Of a stretch of DNA of 8,726 nucleotides, positions 1 through 5,213 are shown piece by piece (position 1 is the stretch's first letter; each line of letters starts with the position of its first letter). Source of the stretch: Candidatus Nitrosopumilus sp. (GTDB lineage: Archaea > Thermoproteota > Nitrososphaeria > Nitrososphaerales > Nitrosopumilaceae); NCBI GenBank assembly GCA_029941825.1, contig JAPYTM010000035.1, positions 1 to 8,726 of the forward strand, written 5' to 3'. The translations under genes and the position numbers were made by a program. The notes beneath the pieces were generated by a model. It was not told the DNA's origin, ran no database searches, and saw nothing but the letters and a program-made list of their open reading frames with translations.

Positions 1-359
1 TGTAAAATTTTTAAACTTTCATTTGTTTGTGGTTGAAATCCACGATTAACATCAACTACCAATATTGCAATATCAGCAGCTGAACCACCTCTAGAACGAA
101 GATTGGTAAATACTTCGTGTCCAGGGGTATCAATAACTAAAAGTCCAGGAACTTTGTGTTCTGATTGTTCTAATTTTTTGTATAGTGGACCACACATTTC
201 TTTGATAGTATCAGATGGAAGAAAACTTGCACCAATATGTTGAGTAATTCCACCTGCTTCTCTACCTTGTACACCGGTTCCACGAATTCTATCTAATAGG
301 GATGTTTTTCCAGAGTCTACGTGACCAAGAACTGCCACTATGGGCTGACGAATTTGCAA
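1..359 (-). CDS. infB: Translation initiation factor aIF5B (IF2-like GTPase), N-terminal part, cut by window edge
   Basis: This is the first 119 codons of the archaeal IF5B/IF2 GTPase, which promotes subunit joining and initiator tRNA placement. The G1 P-loop GHVDSGKTS lies at residues 12-20, a switch region with GGITQHIGA at 36-44, and the G3 motif DTPGH at 77-81. The frame is open to the left edge, so the remaining GTPase and beta-barrel domains lie outside. The start is TTG at 359-357: the in-frame triplet three codons upstream is TGA, which is also the stop of ndk, and no ATG or GTG precedes the P-loop strand. A GTGATC Shine-Dalgarno lies 4 bases before it. This is the last visible gene of the rpl7ae operon. 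The short N-terminus before the G domain is normal for archaeal aIF5B, unlike bacterial IF2. Confidence 0.95.
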   Translation of the reverse strand, partial: MQIRQPIVAVLGHVDSGKTSLLDRIRGTGVQGREAGGITQHIGASFLPSDTIKEMCGPLYKKLEQSEHKVPGLLVIDTPGHEVFTNLRSRGGSAADIAILVVDVNRGFQPQTNESLKIL

Positions 360-363
360 ATCA

Positions 364-369
364 GATCAC
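364..369 (-). promoter_or_regulatory. Shine-Dalgarno of infB overlapping the ndk stop codon
   Basis: GTGATC on the minus strand matches the complement of the conserved archaeal 16S 3' end and sits 4 bases before the TTG start of infB. It contains the TGA stop of ndk, so ribosomes ending ndk arrive at the infB start site. This supports TTG as the start and suggests translational coupling. Confidence 0.6.
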
Positions 370-767
370 TCAAATGCTACCCTCGATTCGTGATCAAAGC
401 TTTCTTGTGAATCTGATGCATGAATAATATTTTCACTAAATCCCAATCCAAAGTCCCCTCTAATCGAACCAGGTACTGCTTCAAATGATTTTGTTGCACC
501 AATCATTATTCTTGTAGTAGCAATTGCATTGTTTCCATCAATAATTGCTGCAACAACAGGTCCTGATGTGATAAATGATGTCAGTTCTCCAAAAAAAGGC
601 TTGTCTTTGTGGACATTATAGAATTTCTCTGCTTGTTCTTGAGAAAATGTAAACATCTTTAATTTTAAAAGTTTGAATCCTTTTCTTTCAAATCTTGAAA
701 TAACATCACCAACTAGATTTCTAGATACTGCATCCGGCTTTACAATGAATAGTGTGTGTTCAGCCAA
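366..767 (-). CDS. ndk: Nucleoside diphosphate kinase
   Basis: The gene encodes 133 residues, close to the usual 130-150 for this family. It transfers the terminal phosphate of ATP to other nucleoside diphosphates through a phosphohistidine. The N-terminal strand motif IVKPDAV is at residues 8-14, RFERKGFK at 25-32, the nucleotide-site segment PGSIRGDFG at 99-107, and the active-site motif NIIHASDS at 113-120, with H116 as the predicted phosphoacceptor. The start is TTG, 2 bases after the rpl24e stop; starting there aligns the first strand well with the family. No good Shine-Dalgarno precedes it (an AGGTGG lies too far upstream, inside rpl24e), so it probably depends on coupling to rpl24e. 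Its place between ribosomal protein genes and infB is a known archaeal arrangement. Confidence 0.96.
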   Translation of the reverse strand: MAEHTLFIVKPDAVSRNLVGDVISRFERKGFKLLKLKMFTFSQEQAEKFYNVHKDKPFFGELTSFITSGPVVAAIIDGNNAIATTRIMIGATKSFEAVPGSIRGDFGLGFSENIIHASDSQESFDHESRVAFE

Positions 768-769
768 TT

Positions 770-970
770 CTAATTTCTTTTAATTCCACCTTTAACGTGT
801 TTTTTGGTCCACTTTAATTTTCTTGGATCACGTTTAAGCACTAGTGCATTTTTTTTACATTTAGAAGAACAGAACCAGAGTATAGTTCCATCATTTTTAG
901 CAAACATAGTACCAGAACCTTTTGCAACAGGTCGGGCACAGAAATTACAGGGTTTAACTAAAAGACTCAT
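770..970 (-). CDS. rpl24e: Large ribosomal subunit protein L24e
   Basis: This 66-residue, lysine-rich zinc-ribbon protein belongs to the eukaryal/archaeal large subunit and is absent from bacteria. The zinc ligands are C8 and C11 (C-x2-C) and C34 and C38 (C-x3-C), with the family's FCSSKC context. The basic tail from about residue 39 to 66 is typical for rRNA contact. The ATG start is preceded by a strong Shine-Dalgarno, AGGTGAT. The gene lies 8 bases downstream of rps28e and 2 bases upstream of ndk, so it is inside the operon. Confidence 0.96.
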   Translation of the reverse strand: MSLLVKPCNFCARPVAKGSGTMFAKNDGTILWFCSSKCKKNALVLKRDPRKLKWTKKHVKGGIKRN

Positions 971-973
971 CTA

Positions 974-980
974 ATCACCT
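974..980 (-). promoter_or_regulatory. Strong Shine-Dalgarno of rpl24e
   Basis: AGGTGAT on the minus strand lies 3 bases before the rpl24e ATG and overlaps the last bases of the rps28e TAG stop. It is the clearest example in the window of the GGTGAT-type ribosome-binding site used here, and it fixes the rpl24e start. Confidence 0.7.
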
Positions 981-1191
981 ATTTGATCTTCTTTGCTTCT
1001 CTCTCTGTTTCTCTTAGCATTAAAATTTCTCCTAATCTAACAGAACCTTTTACATTTCGGGTAAGAATTCTTCCCTTATCCTTTCCAGTAAGAACTTTAA
1101 CTCTAACTTGAATTACTTCACCAGCAATACCAGTTCGTCCAACAATTTGAATAATTTCAGAATGAACTACTTCGTCAGTTGTAGCACTCAT
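979..1191 (-). CDS. rps28e: Small ribosomal subunit protein S28e
   Basis: This 70-residue protein is the archaeal/eukaryal S28e, an OB-fold protein near the mRNA exit region of the small subunit. The family's C-terminal signature ends the protein here as LRETEREAKKIK (residues 59-70), and the central GRTGIAGEVIQVRV (residues 18-31) is the conserved OB core. The ATG start overlaps the rpl7ae stop in an ATGA junction, so the two genes are almost certainly translationally coupled. Confidence 0.96.
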   Translation of the reverse strand: MSATTDEVVHSEIIQIVGRTGIAGEVIQVRVKVLTGKDKGRILTRNVKGSVRLGEILMLRETEREAKKIK

Positions 1192-1574
1192 TGATCAGTC
1201 TTACCGCCTTTAATTTTAGCAATTGATGATACAACTTGGTCTACAATGTGTTGTGCATCACCAGCATCCAAAATTGCTGCAGCAGCCGATGTAATATCAA
1301 TACCCAAAGATTTACCTAATTCTTGTTTACTTGGAACAAATACAAATGCTGCACCTTGTTCTTCACATAGAATTGGAAGATGTGCAACAACCTCTGGAGG
1401 TTCAACATCTTCAGCAATAACAATTAGTTTACTAGTACCACGTTCAATTGCCTTGGTTGCTTCGTTAGTTCCTTTCTTGACTTTACCGCTGGTAGATGCA
1501 ACTCTAACAGCCTCTAAGATTGGACTTACGAGGTCTTCTGGCGTCTCAAATTTAACATAATATGGTTTTCCCAT
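1188..1574 (-). CDS. rpl7ae: Ribosomal protein L7Ae, kink-turn RNA-binding protein
   Basis: The gene encodes 128 residues, the normal archaeal length. L7Ae binds kink-turn RNA in 23S rRNA and in box C/D and H/ACA guide RNPs, and in many archaea it is part of RNase P. The RNA-binding motif GTNEATK is at residues 35-41, followed by RGTSKLIVIAEDVEP (45-59) and a hydrophobic C-terminal core near 75-110. The ATG start has a GGGTGA Shine-Dalgarno 6 bases upstream. It is the first gene of the operon leading to infB. Its leader can be drawn as a kink-turn covering the Shine-Dalgarno, which suggests feedback control (separate entry). An open frame on the opposite strand within this gene is a shadow. 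Confidence 0.97.
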   Translation of the reverse strand: MGKPYYVKFETPEDLVSPILEAVRVASTSGKVKKGTNEATKAIERGTSKLIVIAEDVEPPEVVAHLPILCEEQGAAFVFVPSKQELGKSLGIDITSAAAAILDAGDAQHIVDQVVSSIAKIKGGKTDQ

Positions 1575-1598
1575 ACTTCGTCACCCTAGGGGTTCATT
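1575..1598 (-). promoter_or_regulatory. Candidate kink-turn in the rpl7ae mRNA leader
   Basis: The minus-strand leader can be drawn as a K-turn: GA (1595-1594), stem ACCC (1593-1590), loop CTA (1589-1587), stem GGGT (1586-1583), 3-base bulge GAC (1582-1580), then GA (1579-1578) able to form tandem sheared pairs with the first GA. The outer stem is weak (A1577-T1596, a mismatch, T1575-A1598). The Shine-Dalgarno GGGTGA lies within the stem and bulge. L7Ae binds K-turns, so its own protein could block translation here. The fold was drawn by hand and is only a candidate. Confidence 0.35.
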
Positions 1599-1625
1599 CT
1601 CCATTCTCTAAAACGAATCGTTTGG

Positions 1626-1633
1626 TATTAAAA
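1626..1633 (-). promoter_or_regulatory. TATA-like box of the rpl7ae operon
   Basis: TTTTAATA on the minus strand lies about 52-59 bases before the rpl7ae ATG. With the usual archaeal spacing of about 25 bases, transcription would begin near 1604 and give a leader of about 30 bases that includes the Shine-Dalgarno and the whole candidate kink-turn. The box lies only 3 bases past the stop codon of glmM on the same strand. Confidence 0.5.
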
Positions 1634-1636
1634 GTG

Positions 1637-2983
1637 TTATCTGGAAATAATTGACTTAACTTTTGTCAGATATTCAGACATCAAAATATCTAATTTCTCT
1701 TGACTTTCAGATTCTGCATAAATTCTTACAATTGGTTCTGTTCCACTAGGTCTTATCATAACCCAATTTTTAGAATCAATTGTAATTTTGATACCATCAG
1801 TTGTATCAGAACTTGGAAATTCTTCTGTTAATGAAGAGATTAGTTTTGAAACTTTTTCAGCAGAACATGAAACCTTGTCCTTAGTGGTAAAAGAAGAAGG
1901 TAAATTTTCAATCTCTTCAGATAAGGTTTCTGAAGTTGCTAAAAGATCAAGCATTAATGCCAAGGTCATACAGCCATCTCTTACTTGATTATGTTTTCCA
2001 TACATGAATCCACCATTTTCCTCAAATCCTATCAAAGCATCAATTGAAACCATTTTTCTTGAAACCTCAACACTTCCAACTTTTGTACGAATAACTTTTG
2101 AATTAAATTTTTCAGATATAATTTCAATGTTAGAACCAGAATTCAAACAAGTAACAATCAAAGAGTTTGGATTTTTCTTTAGAATATGCTTAATTAATAC
2201 TAGTGCAGATTTATCACCAGTTAAAATAATACCTTTGTTATCACAAAAAATACTTCTATCACCATCTCCATCAAACGCAATTCCCACATCAGCGTTATTT
2301 TCAATAACAGATCTTGAAAGTTCTGAAAGATTTTGTGGTGTTGGTTCGGATCCACGTCCTGGAAAACGTCCATCAATATTTTGATTAATCAAAAATGTTT
2401 CACATTGCATTATTTTACAAAAATCAGGTGCAGATACTGCTTGCGCACCATTTCCCAAATCCAAAACAACTTTAAAATTTTTTGATTTTATTAGTTTAGA
2501 ATCAACTTGTGAAATAATTCCTTTAAGATATGTCTCAATTGTTCGTTCTTCTTTTCCAGTAATTCCCCAAATTTTAGAATTTTTTATCCAACTTTTTTGT
2601 AGATAAATATTTTCAATGATTAATTCATCTTCTCGTGAAATTTCAACTCCATCTTTTGCAGCAGGTTTGATTCCATTATACTGAGGAGGATTATGAGAAG
2701 CAGTGATCATTATTCCTCCAGAATATCCCAAAGTCTTTACTGCAAATTCAAGACATGGTGTTGGAACAATTCCTGCAATATTGCAGTCAATTCCTATTGA
2801 ATTTAAAGCAGAACTTACAATTTTACAAATTACCGGACTAGAATCTCGTCCATCAAAACCAATTAACACAGGTCCTTTTTCAAAATAAGTTCCAATAGCT
2901 AAAGTCATATCATGAACAAATTCTAAAGTAAAATCTTCAGAAAATATTCCACGAATTCCATTGGTTCCAAAAAATTTTGCCAT
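1637..2983 (-). CDS. glmM: Phosphohexomutase, probable phosphoglucosamine mutase (alpha-D-phosphohexomutase family)
   Basis: The 448-residue protein has all four active-site elements of the alpha-D-phosphohexomutases. The phosphoserine loop TASHNP is at 94-99 (S96), the metal loop DGDGDR at 238-243, the sugar-binding loop GFEENGG at 319-325 and the phosphate-binding loop RPSGTEP at 411-417. The N-terminal FFGTNGIRG (4-12) is the usual opening of archaeal GlmM/ManB proteins. It would move phosphate between C1 and C6 of glucosamine, glucose or mannose phosphate, feeding UDP-GlcNAc and glycan synthesis. The substrate is not certain from sequence; GEENGG-type loops also occur in phosphomannomutases and phosphoglucomutases. 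I chose ATG at 2983; a TTG four codons upstream (2995) is in frame but lengthens the protein beyond the conserved start. There is no Shine-Dalgarno, so the mRNA may be leaderless. Confidence 0.92.
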   Translation of the reverse strand: MAKFFGTNGIRGIFSEDFTLEFVHDMTLAIGTYFEKGPVLIGFDGRDSSPVICKIVSSALNSIGIDCNIAGIVPTPCLEFAVKTLGYSGGIMITASHNPPQYNGIKPAAKDGVEISREDELIIENIYLQKSWIKNSKIWGITGKEERTIETYLKGIISQVDSKLIKSKNFKVVLDLGNGAQAVSAPDFCKIMQCETFLINQNIDGRFPGRGSEPTPQNLSELSRSVIENNADVGIAFDGDGDRSIFCDNKGIILTGDKSALVLIKHILKKNPNSLIVTCLNSGSNIEIISEKFNSKVIRTKVGSVEVSRKMVSIDALIGFEENGGFMYGKHNQVRDGCMTLALMLDLLATSETLSEEIENLPSSFTTKDKVSCSAEKVSKLISSLTEEFPSSDTTDGIKITIDSKNWVMIRPSGTEPIVRIYAESESQEKLDILMSEYLTKVKSIISR

Positions 2984-3001
2984 GATATTGTTCAATAATA
3001 G

Positions 3002-3009
3002 ATAAATTT
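3002..3009. promoter_or_regulatory. Possible shared TATA-like element between glmM and tRNA-Leu
   Basis: ATAAATTT on the plus strand (AAATTTAT on the minus strand) is nearly symmetric. Its centre is about 26 bases before the first base of tRNA-Leu on the plus strand and about 22 bases before the glmM ATG on the minus strand. The plus-strand spacing is ideal. The minus-strand spacing is slightly short but would fit a leaderless glmM mRNA, which also lacks a Shine-Dalgarno. Confidence 0.4.
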
Positions 3010-3030
3010 GTGTTTAATGGCAAATTCGTT

Positions 3031-3115
3031 GCGGGAGTCGCCCAGCCTGGTCAAAGGCGTAGGGCTTAGGACCCTATCTCTTAGGAGTTCGTGGGTTCGA
3101 ATCCCACCTCCCGCA
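3031..3115 (+). tRNA. tRNA-Leu (anticodon UAG), no intron
   Basis: The 85-base sequence folds as a class II tRNA. The acceptor stem GCGGGAG (3031-3037) pairs with CTCCCGC (3108-3114), and the discriminator is A3115. The D stem is GCC/GGC with GG in the loop. The anticodon stem TAGGG/CCCTA encloses the loop CTTAGGA, giving anticodon TAG at 3067-3069. A long variable arm spans about 3077-3090, and the T arm GTGGG-TTCGAAT-CCCAC spans 3091-3107. The long variable arm, A discriminator and anticodon identify leucine, reading CUA and probably other CUN codons. The 3' CCA is not encoded and must be added. No intron is seen. A T-rich stretch follows (3119-3129). Confidence 0.97.
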
Positions 3116-3136
3116 TCATTTTGATTTCTATGAATG

Positions 3137-3144
3137 ATTAATAA
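3137..3144 (+). promoter_or_regulatory. Candidate TATA-like box for purU
   Basis: ATTAATAA-like sequence just past the tRNA is centred about 30 bases before the ATG at 3171 and would place the transcript start at or next to that codon. This is one reason to prefer 3171 over the in-frame ATG at 3144, which overlaps the box. The alternative is that purU is read from the tRNA promoter. Confidence 0.3.
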
Positions 3145-3170
3145 TGAGAAAACACTCATCAAACAAAGTC

Positions 3171-4013
3171 ATGAAAAAGACAGTAGTAGGAATTACAGTA
3201 GTAGGTAAGGACAGGGAAGGAATTGTAGCTGCATTTACAAACTTTGCCTTTTCAAAAGGTGGAAATATTGAAAAAGTAAATCAGAATGTAATCAAAGGTC
3301 TTTTTGGAATGTATCTTGAAGTGTCTTTTTCAAAAACTGTGGATGTGAAAGGATTTGATGTAGAAATACAAAATTTAGCTAAAAAAGAAAAGATGGATGT
3401 AAGCACACATCATGAAACAAATTCACAAAAAAATATTGCAATTTTTGTAACCAAAGAACCACTTTGTCTAGAAACAATCATTGCAAATGTAAAAACACTC
3501 AAGGGAAAAATGACAGTAGTTATTGGTACAGAAAAAACACTAGAATCATTAGCAAAAAAAGCAAAGATTCCATTTGTTTTAGTAGATGAAAAAAATCAAC
3601 AAAAGGCTGAAGACAAAATTATTGAAATATGTAAAAAATATGAAATAGATTTAATATCATTGGCAAGATACATGAGAATTCTTAGCCCCAACTTTGTTTG
3701 GAGATATCCAAATAGAATTATTAATATTCATCCATCATTGTTACCAGCATTTCCAGGAGCATTAGCATATGCACAAGCTTATGAAAGAGGTACAAAGATA
3801 GTTGGTGTAACTTCTCATTATGTTACAGAAAATTTGGATCAAGGACCTATCATATTACAAGACTCTTTTAATGTTGATCCAGATGATACTTTAGAAAAAA
3901 TTAAAAGAAAAGGACAAATATTGGAAGCTAATACATTAGTGAAAGCAATGAAGATGCATTTAGAAAATAAACTTGATGTTCGTTGGAGAAAGGTTCACAT
4001 CAAATCAAAGTGA
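3171..4013 (+). CDS. purU: ACT-domain formyltransferase, PurU type (formyltetrahydrofolate deformylase or related)
   Basis: The 280-residue protein has the PurU layout and length. An N-terminal ACT-like domain spans about residues 4-80, with GKDREGIVAAFTNFAF at 12-27. A formyltransferase domain follows from about 88. The PurU-like LARYMRIL is at 164-171. The catalytic triad of the formyltransferase family is visible as N185, H187 and D223, in NIHPSLLPAFPGA and LDQGPII. PurU hydrolyses 10-formyl-THF to THF and formate. The active-site loop is HPSLLP, as in the GAR transformylase PurN, rather than the HHSFLP usual in PurU, so the reaction is uncertain. ATG 3171 was chosen because the ACT strand begins there and a TATA-like box fits; ATG 3144 would add nine residues (289 in total). 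It lies 5 bases upstream of the creatininase-family gene and was probably made with it. Confidence 0.88.
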   Translation: MKKTVVGITVVGKDREGIVAAFTNFAFSKGGNIEKVNQNVIKGLFGMYLEVSFSKTVDVKGFDVEIQNLAKKEKMDVSTHHETNSQKNIAIFVTKEPLCLETIIANVKTLKGKMTVVIGTEKTLESLAKKAKIPFVLVDEKNQQKAEDKIIEICKKYEIDLISLARYMRILSPNFVWRYPNRIINIHPSLLPAFPGALAYAQAYERGTKIVGVTSHYVTENLDQGPIILQDSFNVDPDDTLEKIKRKGQILEANTLVKAMKMHLENKLDVRWRKVHIKSK

Positions 4014-4018
4014 ATCAA

Positions 4019-4741
4019 ATGACAGATATCAAGGTACAATTTGATCCAAATCTAAGAAAATTAATTAAAAAGAAAAATCAAATAGCAGTAATTCCAGTGG
4101 GTTCAATTGAACAACATGGTCCACATTTACCTATTTCAACAGATACTGACATTGTAACTGTCATTGCAAAAAAGATTTCTGAAAAGAAAGGGTATTTGTT
4201 ACTTCCAACAATTACTTTTGGAGTTTCATTTGAGCATGCACCATTTTTTAATTTGAGTATCAAAGAATCAACTTTACGTACAATTCTAAATGATTTGTGT
4301 TTATCACTTTTAAAAAATAATATCAAGACAATTTTTATTATTAATGGGCATCACGGAAATTTAAAACCAATCAAAAACATAGATGTAAAACTTAAAAAAA
4401 TCTCAAAAAATAAACTCAAAGTGTATCCTCTGTCTTATTGGCATTTCATGGAAAGAGAGTTTGATCATGCAGGATTTGTTGAAACATCACTAATGTTAGC
4501 AATTTCAAAAAATGTCAAAATGAGATTTGCTAAAAAGGGGTTAATCATAGATGGAATGACAAAGCAAGAAATCAAAAAACTTGGAAAACTAGCCAACCAA
4601 TCATTTCCCAAAGCCACCAAAAATGGAATTTGGGGGGATCCTACACAAGCTACAAAGAAGGATGGACAGGTAATTTTAGCTGAAATCGTCAAAAATCTGG
4701 GAAAAAAGTGTCAAACTTGCCTCACTGAGCATATTTCATAG
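4019..4741 (+). CDS. Creatininase-family metal-dependent amidohydrolase (possible FAPy deformylase ArfB-like)
   Basis: The 240-residue protein matches the creatininase family in size and motifs. GSIEQHGPHLP (28-38) gives metal ligands E31 and H33, STDTD (40-44) gives the bridging D42, NGHHGN (109-114) gives a further His, and HAGFVETSL (150-158) gives E155. These are the expected ligands of a binuclear zinc or manganese site. Known members include creatininase, MftE peptidase and archaeal ArfB, which removes formate from the formamidopyrimidine intermediate of riboflavin and F420 synthesis. Since these archaea make F420, an ArfB-like role is the best guess but is not proved by sequence. The start is ATG 4019, preceded by GTGAATC at the end of purU; an ATG at 3983 overlapping purU would add 12 unconserved residues. 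The 5-base gap implies coupling with purU. Confidence 0.86.
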   Translation: MTDIKVQFDPNLRKLIKKKNQIAVIPVGSIEQHGPHLPISTDTDIVTVIAKKISEKKGYLLLPTITFGVSFEHAPFFNLSIKESTLRTILNDLCLSLLKNNIKTIFIINGHHGNLKPIKNIDVKLKKISKNKLKVYPLSYWHFMEREFDHAGFVETSLMLAISKNVKMRFAKKGLIIDGMTKQEIKKLGKLANQSFPKATKNGIWGDPTQATKKDGQVILAEIVKNLGKKCQTCLTEHIS

Positions 4742-4755
4742 TTACACCAATGAAA

Positions 4756-4765
4756 TTTTAATATA
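4756..4765 (+). promoter_or_regulatory. TATA box of the lsm-rpl37e-rpiA operon
   Basis: TTTTAATATA is centred about 38 bases before the lsm ATG. Initiation about 25 bases downstream (near 4786) would give a leader of about a dozen bases that still holds the Shine-Dalgarno GAGTGAT at 4788-4794. It begins 14 bases after the stop of the creatininase-family gene, so the operon has its own promoter. Confidence 0.5.
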
Positions 4766-4798
4766 ATCCCTCAACATCAGAGTCAATGAGTGATATAG

Positions 4799-5035
4799 AT
4801 GTCCGTTGATATGGCAGTAAAAGTATTGGATGAGAGTATCAATCAAGTTGTATTGATAAAACTCAAAGGTAACAAAACCATTAGAGGTAATTTACTAGGT
4901 TTTGATCAACACATGAATCTACTACTTGAGTCTTCAGAGGAAATTCCTGCTGAAGGCAATTCTATAAGTCTTGGAAGTATCGTAGTAAGAGGGGATAATG
5001 TAGTTATGATTTCTCCCCCACCACCACAAAAATAG
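4799..5035 (+). CDS. Sm-like archaeal RNA-binding protein (Lsm/SmAP)
   Basis: The 78-residue protein contains a complete Sm fold. The Sm1 motif (about 16-46) carries the uridine-binding D36-x-H38-M-N40 in [11 protein letters not shown], and the Sm2 motif is [14 protein letters not shown] (60-73) with the R64-G65-D66 triad. Archaeal Lsm proteins form heptameric rings that bind U-rich RNA and take part in RNA metabolism. A short SPPPPQK tail (72-78) follows the fold. The ATG start has GAGTGAT 4 bases upstream. A seven-codon ATG frame at 4786-4809 overlaps the start in another frame and is probably chance. It is followed by rpl37e after 10 bases; the lsm-rpl37e pair is a recurrent archaeal neighbourhood. 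Confidence 0.95.
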
Positions 5036-5045
5036 GGGATTTGAG

Positions 5046-5213
5046 ATGGTAAAAGGCACAACTTCAATGGGTGGTTTTACAAAGAAGAAAGTACACATTA
5101 GATGTAGACGATGTGGTAAAAACTCACTTCACAAACGTCACCACCAATGTGCAAGTTGTGGATTTCCAGAGGCTAAACGCAGAAAGTATTCCTGGATTAA
5201 ATGGTATACATAG
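5046..5213 (+). CDS. rpl37e: Large ribosomal subunit protein L37e
   Basis: This is a 55-residue, strongly basic zinc protein of the archaeal/eukaryal large ribosomal subunit, easily missed because of its size. It opens with [15 protein letters not shown], close to the family start. The zinc ligands are C20 and C23 (CRRC) and C35 and C38 (CASC), and it ends in a basic, aromatic tail with YSWIKWYT. The start is ATG at 5046. Upstream GGGGATTTGAG gives only a partial Shine-Dalgarno, so coupling to lsm, 10 bases away, is likely. Its TAG stop touches the ATG of the next gene without a spacer. Confidence 0.95.

Noticed and set aside
1246..1560. Plus-strand open frame of 104 codons inside rpl7ae
   Set aside because: It is the antisense shadow of a well-supported gene; its composition is that of a reversed Ala/Val-rich gene and it has no Shine-Dalgarno or promoter.
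1788..2888. Three plus-strand open frames inside glmM
   Set aside because: They are antisense to a complete phosphohexomutase with all motifs intact and resemble no protein.
4078..4692. Two minus-strand open frames inside the creatininase-family gene
   Set aside because: They are antisense shadows of conserved coding sequence and lack start signals.
4786..4809. Seven-codon upstream ATG frame overlapping the lsm start
   Set aside because: It probably begins at or next to the transcript start, has no Shine-Dalgarno, and the true lsm site GAGTGAT overlaps it; a chance ATG is more likely than a regulatory leader peptide.
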